A stretch of 64,000 bases of DNA from the NCBI RefSeq assembly GCF_001449115.1, contig NZ_LAIJ01000010.1, positions 1 to 64,000 on the forward strand. Reading direction: 5' to 3'. A program made the position numbers and the translations under genes. The notes beneath the pieces are model-generated. The model was not told where the DNA came from. It was given only the letters and a program-made list of their open reading frames with translations, and did not search any database. This document shows positions 1-9,232 of this stretch, one piece after another. Numbering within the stretch: the first letter of the stretch is position 1; every line of letters begins with the position of its first letter. The stretch comes from Occallatibacter gabretensis (lineage in GTDB: Bacteria > Acidobacteriota > Terriglobia > Terriglobales > Acidobacteriaceae).

Positions 1-203
1 CAAAGGATTGTTCATCCCTCCATCTCAACCGCTATCACCCTCCACTCATATAGCAATTAAGATGCGTCGGCCCTGCGCGCAGGTGTGAATTTTGCTCACG
101 CTCTGTAACTTCCTGTACGCTTTACCCGTCTTTGATGACACGGGCATCCCACAGGACAGAATTTCAGGATGCCACACTGAAACTCAGATCGGAGAACCGC
201 AGT
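1..203. other. Intergenic, no gene seen
   Basis: No coding frame with a plausible ribosome binding site or family signature is visible here. It is the leader of the small secreted protein that starts at 204; the end of whatever gene precedes the window is not visible. Confidence 0.5.
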
Positions 204-569
204 ATGTTGAGAAAACTTGCTTTTGCGCTCTTGTTTGTCGCGCTTGGCACCGTAACCGCTTTTGCCGCCGACATTACCGGCAAATGGACCGCCACGGTGG
301 AAACGCCCCGCGGAACCCAGACCCTCAGCTTCGATTTCCACGTGGACGGAGCTGCGCTGACCGGCAAGATCACTTCGCCGCGTGGCGACTCCGACATTAG
401 CGACGGCAAGATCGACGGCGACACGGTTACCTTCAATCAGAAAGTGAACTTTAATGGCAACGATATGACGATCGCCTACAAGGGAGCCATCAGTGGCGAC
501 TCCATCAAGTTCACACGCACGGTTGGTGACCGTCCGCCTGCCGAGTTTACGGCTACACGCGCCAAGTAA
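204..569 (+). CDS. Small secreted beta-rich protein
   Basis: A 121-aa protein of unknown function. ATG 204 is preferred over the upstream in-frame ATG at 132 because GGAG at 191-194 lies 9 nt before it and the protein then opens with a clean signal peptide (MLRKLAFALLFVALG, cleavage near AFA-AD). The mature ~100 residues alternate short beta-strand-like segments with glycines (DITGKWTATVETPRGTQ, then GKIDGDTVTF), a pattern seen in small secreted acidobacterial proteins. No catalytic motif is visible. It probably sits in the periplasm or outside the cell. Its 3' flank is the same leader sequence that precedes both phosphatase genes downstream, so it marks the left edge of the 2,058-bp tandem duplication. 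Confidence 0.75.
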   Translation: MLRKLAFALLFVALGTVTAFAADITGKWTATVETPRGTQTLSFDFHVDGAALTGKITSPRGDSDISDGKIDGDTVTFNQKVNFNGNDMTIAYKGAISGDSIKFTRTVGDRPPAEFTATRAK

Positions 570-650
570 CGCAATTTCCGAGCAGGCATTCTCCCGGCTT
601 TTAGTAATCTGGTATTCAAATTTGGTGGGCCGGGAGGATGCTGCTTGATA
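567..650 (+). repeat. Direct repeat, leader copy 1
   Basis: This 84-bp leader of the first SpoIIE-type phosphatase recurs at 2625-2708 with no insertion or deletion, offset exactly 2,058 bp. It carries the shared GGGAGGATG ribosome binding region and the TTG start. Confidence 0.9.
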
Positions 651-2615
651 GTTTGCGCTTGCAGATTGCTGGGAGTTGTTTTTGCAGCGTTCATATTGAG
701 CCTACCCCTGTGCGCGCAGGGACCGGTATTTGACGCCACACACCTGCGTGAACCGAGTCTGCTTCATGCGCAGTGGCTTGTTCACGCTGGCGACGACCCC
801 GCTTACGCCGATCCCGGCTTTGACGATTCGCACTGGATACCTTTCGATCCCAGCACATCCATTCAAAATATCTATGGCAGCAGCAAACCGGAGGTTGTCT
901 GGTACCGGTTGCGCGTCAAGGTGGTTCCTGCGCAGAGCGATCTGGGATTGAGTGAAGTCGGTCTCTGCAACGCTTTTGAGATTTATGCCAATGGAGAGCG
1001 CGTCCTTGCCGTCGGCAGCGTGAAGCCATTCGTGCCGTACACGTATGCCGCTCGCGTAGTGGCTCCGGTTCCGAACCGTCTGCTCACTTCCGGTTCCGTG
1101 GTCATAGCTCTACGCGCTCACTTTACGCCGGCGGATTGGAAGGGCACCAATCCCGGTTATGACATCAGCAATCTCAGCATTGGGCAGTTCACAACCCTTC
1201 AGAATGAGAAATCGCTCAGCATCCTTGGAGCCAAGACCATCAACTGGCTCGACGATCTGCTGGAAATGGGATTGGGAATTATTGCGCTTGTGCTCTTTAT
1301 CTCGCAACGCAACCAAAAGGAATATCTCTGGATTTTTGCCGCAGGCGTATTGACACTGCTCGATTTCATTGAGCCGGCCTTTTCTGCCCTCTATCCTATT
1401 CCGCAGGCGTGGGTGTATCCGGGGCTTTTGCTGCGGTTTGCCATGCCGCTCATATGGGGATCTCTCTATCTTAGTTTTATACGTCAGCGCGCCGGGTGGC
1501 GGTGGCTCGCCTTTCTCACCCTCGCTGGTGTCTCGAACGCGATCATTGCATTGGCACAGACCGGGCTTTTTGCCTGGCCGCAGTGGTTGACTGTGATGTT
1601 GAATCTCCCGGTGATTATCCTCTTTGCTGTTGTGATTCCGGTCCTGCTGGCTGTCCACTGGCGCCGGGGCAATCGTGAAGCGGGTATTCTGCTGATTCCG
1701 GCCGTCTTTTTCAGCCTGTATATCTACGCAGAGATAGGCTTCGGCATTCTCTTCCAGTTTGGCGCATGGCGGCAGACAGCATTGAGCGGTCTTAACTTGA
1801 TCGATCGCATTACTGCAGGGCCTTTTACTTTTTCGCTTAACGATATTTCGAACACGGGTTCCGTGCTCGCACTGGCCATCATTATCCTGCTGCGCTCTTC
1901 ACGCATGAGCCGGCGGCAGGCCCAGCTTGAATCGGAGCTGGAGGCCGCGCAGCAGGTGCAGCAGGTTCTTGTGCCGGAGAAAACAGCTTCGGTCCCCGGC
2001 TTCGCCGTCGAAGCGGTTTATCTGCCCGCGCAGCAGGTGGGCGGAGACTTCTTCCAGGTGCTTCCGGTTGCTGGTGGAGGATTGCTTGTCGTAGTGGGCG
2101 ATGTGGCGGGCAAAGGCCTGCCGGCTGCCATGCTTGTCTCGGCGCTGGTGGGCTCCATCCGCACAGCGGCAGACGATACACATGCGCCGGAGCTGCTGCT
2201 GCATCGGCTGAATGAACGCCTGGTAGGCAGAACGCAGGGAAGTTTTGCGACGGCGCTTGCAGCCTACATTGCGCCAAACGGTGCAATGACGATTGCGAAT
2301 GCAGGTCATCTTTCGCCATATCTCGACGGCAGGGAAGTGGAGCTGCCCGGCGCGCTGCCACTCGGCATTGCATCGCCGATCCATTACGAAACGATTATGC
2401 TGCAACTGCATCCTGGCAGCCGTCTTACCTTTTACTCAGACGGCGTAATCGAGGCGCAGAATCCGAAGGGTGAACTCTTCGGATTCGATCGTAGCCGGGA
2501 GATTTCGATGCAGCAGGCAAGCGAGATTGCGGAGACGGCGCGGCGCTTTGGCCAGGAGGATGACATTACCGTGGTGACAATTGTGCGCGACCACCTGGTA
2601 GCCTCGGCTGCCTGA
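645..2615 (+). CDS. 7TM SpoIIE-type PP2C phosphatase, copy 1
   Basis: A 656-aa membrane sensor phosphatase. The start is TTG, 6 nt after GGGAGGA (632-638). A signal peptide (1-25) is followed by an extracytoplasmic beta-sandwich region (about 30-185), a multi-helix membrane block (about 205-410) resembling 7TMR-DISM arrangements, a short coiled coil (QAQLESELEAAQQVQQVL), and a PP2C/SpoIIE domain (about 440-650). Metal-binding motifs are present: GGDFF at 466-470, GDVAGKG at 485-491, NAGH near 552-555, SDGV near 598-601, DDIT at 639-642. SpoIIE-type phosphatases usually dephosphorylate anti-sigma-factor antagonists, so it probably converts an external signal into a partner-switching output. 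No antagonist or kinase is adjacent. It is the first of two tandem paralogues whose catalytic halves are far more alike than their sensor halves. Confidence 0.88.
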   Translation: MIVCACRLLGVVFAAFILSLPLCAQGPVFDATHLREPSLLHAQWLVHAGDDPAYADPGFDDSHWIPFDPSTSIQNIYGSSKPEVVWYRLRVKVVPAQSDLGLSEVGLCNAFEIYANGERVLAVGSVKPFVPYTYAARVVAPVPNRLLTSGSVVIALRAHFTPADWKGTNPGYDISNLSIGQFTTLQNEKSLSILGAKTINWLDDLLEMGLGIIALVLFISQRNQKEYLWIFAAGVLTLLDFIEPAFSALYPIPQAWVYPGLLLRFAMPLIWGSLYLSFIRQRAGWRWLAFLTLAGVSNAIIALAQTGLFAWPQWLTVMLNLPVIILFAVVIPVLLAVHWRRGNREAGILLIPAVFFSLYIYAEIGFGILFQFGAWRQTALSGLNLIDRITAGPFTFSLNDISNTGSVLALAIIILLRSSRMSRRQAQLESELEAAQQVQQVLVPEKTASVPGFAVEAVYLPAQQVGGDFFQVLPVAGGGLLVVVGDVAGKGLPAAMLVSALVGSIRTAADDTHAPELLLHRLNERLVGRTQGSFATALAAYIAPNGAMTIANAGHLSPYLDGREVELPGALPLGIASPIHYETIMLQLHPGSRLTFYSDGVIEAQNPKGELFGFDRSREISMQQASEIAETARRFGQEDDITVVTIVRDHLVASAA

Positions 2616-2624
2616 TGAGCCAGG

Positions 2625-2708
2625 TAACGCAATCCCCGAGCAGGCATTCTCCCGGCTTCGAGTAATCTGGTATTCAGCTTTGCGAGGTCGGGAGGATGCG
2701 GCTTGAGA
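2625..2708 (+). repeat. Direct repeat, leader copy 2
   Basis: Second copy of the leader at 567-650, same length and register, containing the GGGAGGATG ribosome binding region and TTG start of phosphatase copy 2. It shows that the duplicated unit is leader plus gene. Confidence 0.9.
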
Positions 2709-4694
2709 GTTCGTGCCTGGAGGTTGCTCGCCGTTGTTTTTGCAGCGCTCGCGATGAGCCTGCCCCTGTACGCGCAGTCGACCGAGTTAAATCTCTTTGA
2801 CGCTACCCATCTGCATGCTCCCAGCCATCTGAAAGCTCAGTGGCTTGTTCACGCTGGTGATGATCCTGCCTATGCGCAGCCGGGTTTCGACGATTCCAAC
2901 TGGACTCCATTCGATCCCAGCACCGCGCTGACAAAGCTCTATGGCAAGGAGCGCCCCCGAGTCGTCTGGTATCGCCTTCGCGTTAAGTTCGATCCCGAGA
3001 ACAAGGACCTTACGCTGGATGAACTCGGCATCTGCCGCGCCTTTGAGATTTATGCCAACGGCCAGCGGCTCATTACCGTCGGGAGCATCTCGCCCTACCG
3101 GCCCTCTACCTATGAAGCGCACGTTCGCGCGCGCATTCCTCAACAATTTATGGCTTCAGGTTTACTCGTTATCGCCATGCGGGTGCATCTGGATCCGGTG
3201 GAGTGGAGAAGCGGTTTCTATCCCGGCTATTACGTCACTAATCTGACCCTGGGATCGGAGTCGTCGCTCTACAGCAGCGATTGGCTCTATGTGATTGGCA
3301 CCAACTGGCTGCAATGGCTCAACAGTTCGCTCTATCTTGCGCTGGGCATCGTCGCGCTGGTCCTGTATTCCGCGCAGCGCTCGCAGAGGGAGTATTTCTG
3401 GATTGCCGTGATTGCGGCGCTGCAGGTTGTAGAAGCTCCGCTGCTGATCCTGCCACCCATCGTCAATATTCCCTTGTACTGGCTCATCTGTCTCTCTGTG
3501 CCGCGGCTGTTTTCGCCGTGGCTCTGGGCTTCGCTGTATTTCTCCTTTATCGGCCACAAGATTGGCTGGCGCTGGCGCAGCTACTTCGTTATTGCCGGAC
3601 TCATGAACGGGCTGGGCGGTTTGACGAATATCTTCGCTCCCGCCTTAACCGGAATCCAGCTCTACACAAATCTTCCGTTCATCATCCTGCTTGCAGGCAT
3701 CATTCCTGTCATGCTGGCTCATCGTTGGCGCAAGGGAAGCCGCGAAGCCGGCATTCTGCTTATTCCGGCGGTTCTGTTCAGCTTGTATGTCTACGGTCTC
3801 ATCATCGCCGGAACGATGTTTCAGTTTCAGGCTACAAAGGACGCAGGCACCCGGTTCATTGCGGCTCTCAATGGCCTTCCGGTGGGCCCAATTAGTATCA
3901 ACATCGGCACGGCGTGTGACACGCTCTCCGTCATTGCACTGGCAATCATCATTCTTTTGCGCTCCTCGCGCATGAGCCTGCGGCAGGCCCAGATTGAGGC
4001 AGAGCTTGAGGCTGCGCAAGAGGTGCAGCAGGTTCTTGTTCCGGAAAAAACGGCCATTGTCCCCGGCTTTGCCGTCGAAGCGGTTTATCTGCCCGCGCAG
4101 CAGGTGGGTGGAGACTTCTTTCAGGTGCTTCCTGTCGCCGGCGGAGGATTGCTTGTGGTGGTGGGGGATGTCGCAGGCAAAGGCTTGCCTGCAGCCATGC
4201 TCGTCTCCGCCCTGGTGGGCTCTATCCGCACAGCAGCGGACGATACGCATGCGCCGGAAGCACTGCTGTACAGGCTGAATGAGCGTATGGTGGGGCGATC
4301 CAAGACGGACACTGCAGGCGGTTTCGCGACCGCGCTCGCGGCATATATTTCCGCCAGCGGGGCAGTGACCATCGCGAATGCGGGTCATCTTTCGCCATAT
4401 CTCGACGGCAGGGAAGTGGAGCTGCCCGGCGCACTTCCTCTCGGCATTGCATCGCCGGTGCACTACGAAACGCTTACGCTGCAACTGCCTCCCGGCAGCC
4501 GGCTGACCTTTTACACAGACGGCGTAATCGAGGCGCAGAATTCAAAAGGCGAACTCTTCGGATTCGATCGCAGCCGGGAGATTTCGATGCAGCAGGCAAG
4601 CGAGATTGCGGAGACGGCGCGGCGGTTCGGTCAGCAGGACGACATCACCGTGGTGACGATTGAGCGCGAGTACGCGATAGCCTCGGCTGCTTAG
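2703..4694 (+). CDS. 7TM SpoIIE-type PP2C phosphatase, copy 2
   Basis: A 663-aa paralogue of the preceding gene with the same plan: signal peptide ending YAQS, extracytoplasmic beta domain, membrane helices, coiled coil (EAELEAAQEVQQVL) and PP2C/SpoIIE domain. GGDFF, GDVAGKG, NAGH, TDGV and DDIT motifs are intact, so the enzyme should be active. It also uses a TTG start behind GGAGGA. From the coiled coil to the C-terminus the two proteins are nearly identical, whereas the sensor and membrane parts have diverged and this copy carries small insertions (for example around SKTDTAGG in the phosphatase domain). The likely reading is one output with two different inputs. Confidence 0.88.
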   Translation: MRVRAWRLLAVVFAALAMSLPLYAQSTELNLFDATHLHAPSHLKAQWLVHAGDDPAYAQPGFDDSNWTPFDPSTALTKLYGKERPRVVWYRLRVKFDPENKDLTLDELGICRAFEIYANGQRLITVGSISPYRPSTYEAHVRARIPQQFMASGLLVIAMRVHLDPVEWRSGFYPGYYVTNLTLGSESSLYSSDWLYVIGTNWLQWLNSSLYLALGIVALVLYSAQRSQREYFWIAVIAALQVVEAPLLILPPIVNIPLYWLICLSVPRLFSPWLWASLYFSFIGHKIGWRWRSYFVIAGLMNGLGGLTNIFAPALTGIQLYTNLPFIILLAGIIPVMLAHRWRKGSREAGILLIPAVLFSLYVYGLIIAGTMFQFQATKDAGTRFIAALNGLPVGPISINIGTACDTLSVIALAIIILLRSSRMSLRQAQIEAELEAAQEVQQVLVPEKTAIVPGFAVEAVYLPAQQVGGDFFQVLPVAGGGLLVVVGDVAGKGLPAAMLVSALVGSIRTAADDTHAPEALLYRLNERMVGRSKTDTAGGFATALAAYISASGAVTIANAGHLSPYLDGREVELPGALPLGIASPVHYETLTLQLPPGSRLTFYTDGVIEAQNSKGELFGFDRSREISMQQASEIAETARRFGQQDDITVVTIEREYAIASAA

Positions 4695-4698
4695 AAAT

Positions 4699-5709
4699 TT
4701 AAGACTGGATTGTCACCCAGTTGCTCGTCTTCGCCGACTGGAAGATAGCTTCAATCACCTTCATATTGGCAATCGCATCTTCCAGCGGCACCGGCACTTC
4801 TGTGTCCTCCAGAATGGCGCGCGAAAAAGCATCTCCCTGCATGGTGTACTGATCGGCTACCGGAAATTCTTCGGTAACGATTCCGCTGCCGAAGAGCTCG
4901 CCGGTCTCATCGATGAAGATGCGTGTCGGTCGATCTATTGGAGCATTGAAGGGAATCTCCATTTCGATGCGGCCCTTTGTGCCGAAGAACTGCACGCGCT
5001 GATATGGAACAAGCTGGGTGCTTGAGGTAAAAATCGCCTGCCCGTCGGTGAAGTCCAGCATCGCGGAGGTCAGCCGATCCGTGCCGAAGGCTGGATCGCG
5101 GTCGATGAGCCCCACCACGCGCCGCGGCAGCTCCCCAAAACCAACGCGCGCCGCCTGAATGCAGTAGCAGCCAATGTCGTAAAGTGCCCCACCGCCGGAC
5201 TCTACCTGATTGCGAATATTTGTGGCATCTGCGTTGAAGTAACTGAAATGCGCGTTCACGGCACGCAGAGTCCCAATACCTCCATCGCGAATGAGTTCCG
5301 CCACGCGCAGCCACTGCGTATAGCTGCGGATCATGAAGGCCTCGCCGATTTTCACGCGGGTGCGCGCGCGAATGGCGAGCAGCGATTCAGCCTCCGCGAC
5401 GGTCAGGCTCAAAGGCTTTTCGCAGAGCACATGCTTGCCTGCCTCGGCAGCCTTCGCAGTCCATGGCACATGCAACTGGTTCGGGAGCGGATTATAGATT
5501 GCATCAATCTCGGGGTCAGCCAGCAGCTCTTCATAACTGCCATAGGCCTTGGGAATCCCAAGCTCGCTTGCGGCCTCGCGGGCTGTCGCCGCATCCCGCG
5601 AGGCGATGGCCGTAACCTCGCAGAGCTCGCCGGCCTGCATGCCCGGAATGACTTTTTTGACGCCGATTCTGGCAGTGCTGAGCACGCCCCAACGAATTTT
5701 CTTTGTCAT
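4699..5709 (-). CDS. Gfo/Idh/MocA family oxidoreductase
   Basis: A 336-aa NAD(P)-dependent sugar- or polyol-type dehydrogenase. The N-terminal Rossmann domain opens with a nucleotide loop (GVLSTARIG, 8-16); EKP at 97-99 is the family's conserved catalytic/cofactor motif. The C-terminal alpha/beta domain contains the GGGALYDIGCY signature. Substrate cannot be predicted. No Shine-Dalgarno is obvious before ATG 5709. It converges on the phosphatase copy 2 gene, only 4 bp from its stop, and is divergent from the TonB receptor gene at 6101. Confidence 0.9.
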   Translation of the reverse strand: MTKKIRWGVLSTARIGVKKVIPGMQAGELCEVTAIASRDAATAREAASELGIPKAYGSYEELLADPEIDAIYNPLPNQLHVPWTAKAAEAGKHVLCEKPLSLTVAEAESLLAIRARTRVKIGEAFMIRSYTQWLRVAELIRDGGIGTLRAVNAHFSYFNADATNIRNQVESGGGALYDIGCYCIQAARVGFGELPRRVVGLIDRDPAFGTDRLTSAMLDFTDGQAIFTSSTQLVPYQRVQFFGTKGRIEMEIPFNAPIDRPTRIFIDETGELFGSGIVTEEFPVADQYTMQGDAFSRAILEDTEVPVPLEDAIANMKVIEAIFQSAKTSNWVTIQS

Positions 5710-6100
5710 GGGGAGGATGATATTGCAAAGAGGGAAGGTGACGTAAAACGAGGAATAAGGTTTACATAAAAATTACTGATTTGCGTATTTTCTGAGTGAA
5801 TTTTTCCATCAAATTCAAGATTTACGTTCATCAGGGATTCTCGTTTCTCGCTTAAGCCGATGAAAATAAAAGCATTTTGATGACATCAAAGATTTGGACC
5901 TAGGATTGCTTATGAAATATTTAGAATTTTCTTACGTCTTCCTGTTCTAAGCGCCATGCTTCATCCTGTTGGTCACCCACTCCAAGAGGCCTGGCCGCGC
6001 TGTCTCTGCATACAAGTTGTTGTGTCTGTTCCTGGGCCGCGTTCCTCCAACCCGGACCAAACTGTATCGATTCACGTACGGAAAGGATCGAGAAGACAAG
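5710..6100. other. AT-rich divergent intergenic region
   Basis: 391 bp between the oxidoreductase and the TonB receptor gene, clearly more AT-rich than its surroundings. It holds a 13-bp palindrome TTGATGACATCAA (5877-5889) and a weak promoter-like pair TTGGAC (5894-5899), 18 nt, TATTTA (5918-5923) on the + strand. No small gene is seen. The palindrome is a possible operator, but no bound factor can be named. Confidence 0.4.
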
Positions 6101-9100
6101 ATGACAAGATTCATTGCTTCCAGATTGCTCCTGCTAGCTGTATTCGTCACCGCTCCGGTTTCCCTATTTGCTCAGGCAACAGCAACCGGCACCGTCGTCG
6201 GCACCATAACGGATTCTTCGCAGGCTGTAGTGGCCGGCGCGGAAGTGTCGATCACCCAAATGGCAACAGGTTCTGTTCGCACGTCAGTGACAAACTCGAC
6301 GGGCAGTTATCGGTTTGATCTCCTGCAGGCCGGAAACTACGTACTCTCGGTCAAGAGATCTGGATTCGCCACGGAGACCCAGAAGATTGAATTGCTGGTA
6401 GGAACCACGGAGACCTCTAACTTCAGTCTGAAGCCGGGCGCTGCCTCGGAAACAGTCGAAGTGCAGGCTTCAAACCCCATTGTCGATATCGAGAAGACGA
6501 ACGTGGGCACATCGATTACTCCCAGCGAAGTGCTGAACATGCCAATGGTCGGCCAGGACGTGGCCAATCTGGCATACCTTGCGCCGGGCGTGAAGGTTGC
6601 TGACTCCTACGATCCGACCAAGAATCGTTATGCGATTCTTTCGGTGAATGGCGATGGCGGACGCAATGTAAACGTCACGATCAACGGTGTGGACAACAAG
6701 GACAACACCGTGGGCGGCCCCGTGATGCAGATGCCGCTGGAAGGCGTGCAGGAGTATTACATCAGCACGCAGCGCTTTTCCGCGGAGAACGGCCGCTCCG
6801 AGGGCGCGTCAATCAATATCATCACAAAGCGAGGAACCAACAAATTTCACGGTTCGTTCGTCAGCTATTTCCGCGATGCTGCCTTAAATACGGACGAGAA
6901 AGAAGCGGATGGAACCGGTGGCCAGGTGGACGGGCATCCGGACTACAGCCGGCAGAAGTTTGGCGGTTCCATTGGTGGTCCGTTCCTGAAGGACAAGGCC
7001 TTTGGCTTCTTCGCCTTCGAGCGGGAACGCGAGCACCAGGGGCTGCCTGAAGAGATTGACTCCTACAACCAGCTTGTAGCTGCCAAGAATGCGGGTCTTG
7101 CTGCAGAACCTTCTTTGTCCATTCCGCGTCCTTTCTATGAGAACCGTTACGGCGGCCGCGCCGACTATACCTTTACGCCCACAGAGAGCGCGTACGTGAG
7201 CTTCTGGGCCCAGGCTAACAACAGCGAGAACGACCAGTCGGACGGAACCGGCGACCTGACCAATGGAAACTTTACGATCAATCACCTGCAGATCGGCAAC
7301 CTGACGCTGAACTCGGTCCTCTCGAATACCACGGTAAACACCTTCACGCTGGGCTGGCAGTATTGGAATAACCTCATCGCCAGCGATATCAGCGCACCGC
7401 TCGTGACGTTCCCTGGGGCATCCTTTGGCACCAACACCAACGTTCCGCAGCAGTCTTTCCAGCGCAAGTGGCAGTTCAAGGATGACTTCTCAAAGACCAT
7501 CGGCAAGCACGCGCTGACGGCCGGCGTGGACTTTATCAACAACCCGGTTGAGGGGGGCTTCTTTGAGTTCAGCTCTACGCTGGAGATCGACTTTGGCGCC
7601 AAGGCCACACAGATTGCAACAGATACCGAGGACTACCCGCAGGGCTTTGCCACACCGGGCGCTGTGGTCGGCATGGCATATGCCAACGGTGACCCCACCT
7701 TCCTTGTTGCCACCAAGCAGATCGGCCTGTATGCGCAGGACGACTGGAAAGTAAATCGCCGGCTGACATTGAACCTTGGGCTTCGCTGGGACAAGGACAT
7801 CAATATGATCGGCGGCTCAAAAATTAAGCAAAGCCGCACGTATCTTGAGTTGGTCGCGCTGAACAGCCCGTGGTCGAATCCTTACGTATCGTCCATCGCC
7901 AAGGATGACAACCTTGACTTCAGCCCGCGCGTGGGTTTTGCATACGATCTGACCGGCAAGGGCAATCATGTGCTGCGTGGCGGCTACGGCCTGTATTACG
8001 GCAATGTCTTCCAGAACATTCCATTGTTTATGGAGCAGATGGCGAATGCAACCGTCTTCCAGACTGTGCTCAGCCTCTCAAGTCCCAGCGATTCTGTTCC
8101 CGGCACAGGCGAGACACTGGGCCAGTGGCGCTATGGGGTCGATCCCATGCCGACAATTCCGCCGCCTTCGACAGAACTTGCATCGGGTAGCGTGGGCCGC
8201 CTGATGGATCCGCACTACCGCAATCCCATCACGGAGGAGTTCAATATCGGCTATACCTGGGCCATCAACTCCAGTGCGGCCGTCGAGGCAGAATACGTTC
8301 ATGTGCTCGGCATTCACGGAAACAGGACCGTGAATATCGATCAGAAGATTCCGGTCGATGGCGTATGCTGCACTCGTCCGCTGGACCCGGCCTTTGCGGG
8401 ATCGGATCAGCCGGAGCTGGCAAGCGTTCGCAATGAGGAGGCTGTAGGGCGCGAACACTACGACGGGATCAACTTCACCTTCAAAGACCGCATAGAAAAG
8501 CGCTTCACTGCTGGCGCCAACTATACCCTGTCGTGGGCGAATGGTTATGACACCGGCGGCAGCTCCTTCCGCAACTATGCGCGTAACAGTTATGCCCTGT
8601 TTGCCCCCTATGAGTGGGGCCCTTCACCAAACGACGAGCGGAGTCACGTCACGGTCTACGGCCTTGTGAATCTGCCCAAAGGCTTTGAGCTGTCTCCGAT
8701 TCTGCAATACGGGTCAGCGCGTCCGTGGCAGCCCACGGCGCCGTCCAACACCCTCAACACGGGCGGCGGCACCACCAACGCCGTGGTTGTGCCAAAGAGT
8801 TCTCCAACCGCATACTTCACCTATGCGAACGATATTGCGTCCGCACAGGATTGCTACTACGGTCTCAGCGGCTCATCCAGCTGCACGATCGCAAAGTACG
8901 ACCTGCTGCGCGGAGATCCCATCTTTGAGTTGGATATGCGTCTTGCCAAAAGCTTCAAGTTTGGCGACAGGGTCAACCTGCAGCTGATAGCTGAAGCTTA
9001 TAACCTGACCAATCGCGCTAACTACGGCAACAATATCGAGGCGAGCATCTCCGATCAGGCGGATTTCGGCAAGCCGGCGGGCTTCTTTGCGCCGAGCGCC

Positions 9101-9154
9101 ACCACGATCCCACGTTCTGTGTGGGGCCAGTTTGGATTTCGCCTCAGCTTTTGA
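6101..9154 (+). CDS. TonB-dependent receptor, Oar-like with CarboxypepD_reg domain
   Basis: A 1,017-aa outer-membrane receptor. Start 6101 is chosen over the upstream in-frame codon at 5969 because it gives a proper signal peptide (MTRFIASRLLLLAVFV, cleavage after FAQA). An Ig-like carboxypeptidase-regulatory domain (about 25-110: GTVVGTITDSSQAVVAGAEV) is followed by a plug (about 130-240) and a TonB-receptor beta barrel to the C-terminus, which ends in the aromatic signature FGFRLSF. Such acidobacterial receptors import oligosaccharides or other large substrates. No enzyme gene is coupled to it, so the substrate is open. A strong terminator follows at 9184-9214. Confidence 0.9.
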   Translation: MTRFIASRLLLLAVFVTAPVSLFAQATATGTVVGTITDSSQAVVAGAEVSITQMATGSVRTSVTNSTGSYRFDLLQAGNYVLSVKRSGFATETQKIELLVGTTETSNFSLKPGAASETVEVQASNPIVDIEKTNVGTSITPSEVLNMPMVGQDVANLAYLAPGVKVADSYDPTKNRYAILSVNGDGGRNVNVTINGVDNKDNTVGGPVMQMPLEGVQEYYISTQRFSAENGRSEGASINIITKRGTNKFHGSFVSYFRDAALNTDEKEADGTGGQVDGHPDYSRQKFGGSIGGPFLKDKAFGFFAFEREREHQGLPEEIDSYNQLVAAKNAGLAAEPSLSIPRPFYENRYGGRADYTFTPTESAYVSFWAQANNSENDQSDGTGDLTNGNFTINHLQIGNLTLNSVLSNTTVNTFTLGWQYWNNLIASDISAPLVTFPGASFGTNTNVPQQSFQRKWQFKDDFSKTIGKHALTAGVDFINNPVEGGFFEFSSTLEIDFGAKATQIATDTEDYPQGFATPGAVVGMAYANGDPTFLVATKQIGLYAQDDWKVNRRLTLNLGLRWDKDINMIGGSKIKQSRTYLELVALNSPWSNPYVSSIAKDDNLDFSPRVGFAYDLTGKGNHVLRGGYGLYYGNVFQNIPLFMEQMANATVFQTVLSLSSPSDSVPGTGETLGQWRYGVDPMPTIPPPSTELASGSVGRLMDPHYRNPITEEFNIGYTWAINSSAAVEAEYVHVLGIHGNRTVNIDQKIPVDGVCCTRPLDPAFAGSDQPELASVRNEEAVGREHYDGINFTFKDRIEKRFTAGANYTLSWANGYDTGGSSFRNYARNSYALFAPYEWGPSPNDERSHVTVYGLVNLPKGFELSPILQYGSARPWQPTAPSNTLNTGGGTTNAVVVPKSSPTAYFTYANDIASAQDCYYGLSGSSSCTIAKYDLLRGDPIFELDMRLAKSFKFGDRVNLQLIAEAYNLTNRANYGNNIEASISDQADFGKPAGFFAPSATTIPRSVWGQFGFRLSF

Positions 9155-9183
9155 ATCCGCGCCCTCCAGACGCGGGTCATCGT

Positions 9184-9214
9184 GGGCAGAGGTGTGAACC
9201 TCTGCCCTTTTTTT
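9184..9214 (+). terminator. Rho-independent terminator
   Basis: A perfect 10-bp stem GGGCAGAGGT / ACCTCTGCCC with a GTGA loop, followed by seven T. It lies 30 nt after the TonB receptor stop codon. Confidence 0.92.
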
Positions 9215-9232
9215 ATCCAGCCACATGGGGCG

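Noticed and set aside
5877..5889. FNR-type site TTGATGACATCAA
   Set aside because: Half-site spacing is 3 nt, not the 4 nt of FNR boxes, and no FNR-regulated gene is apparent; kept only as an unnamed palindrome.
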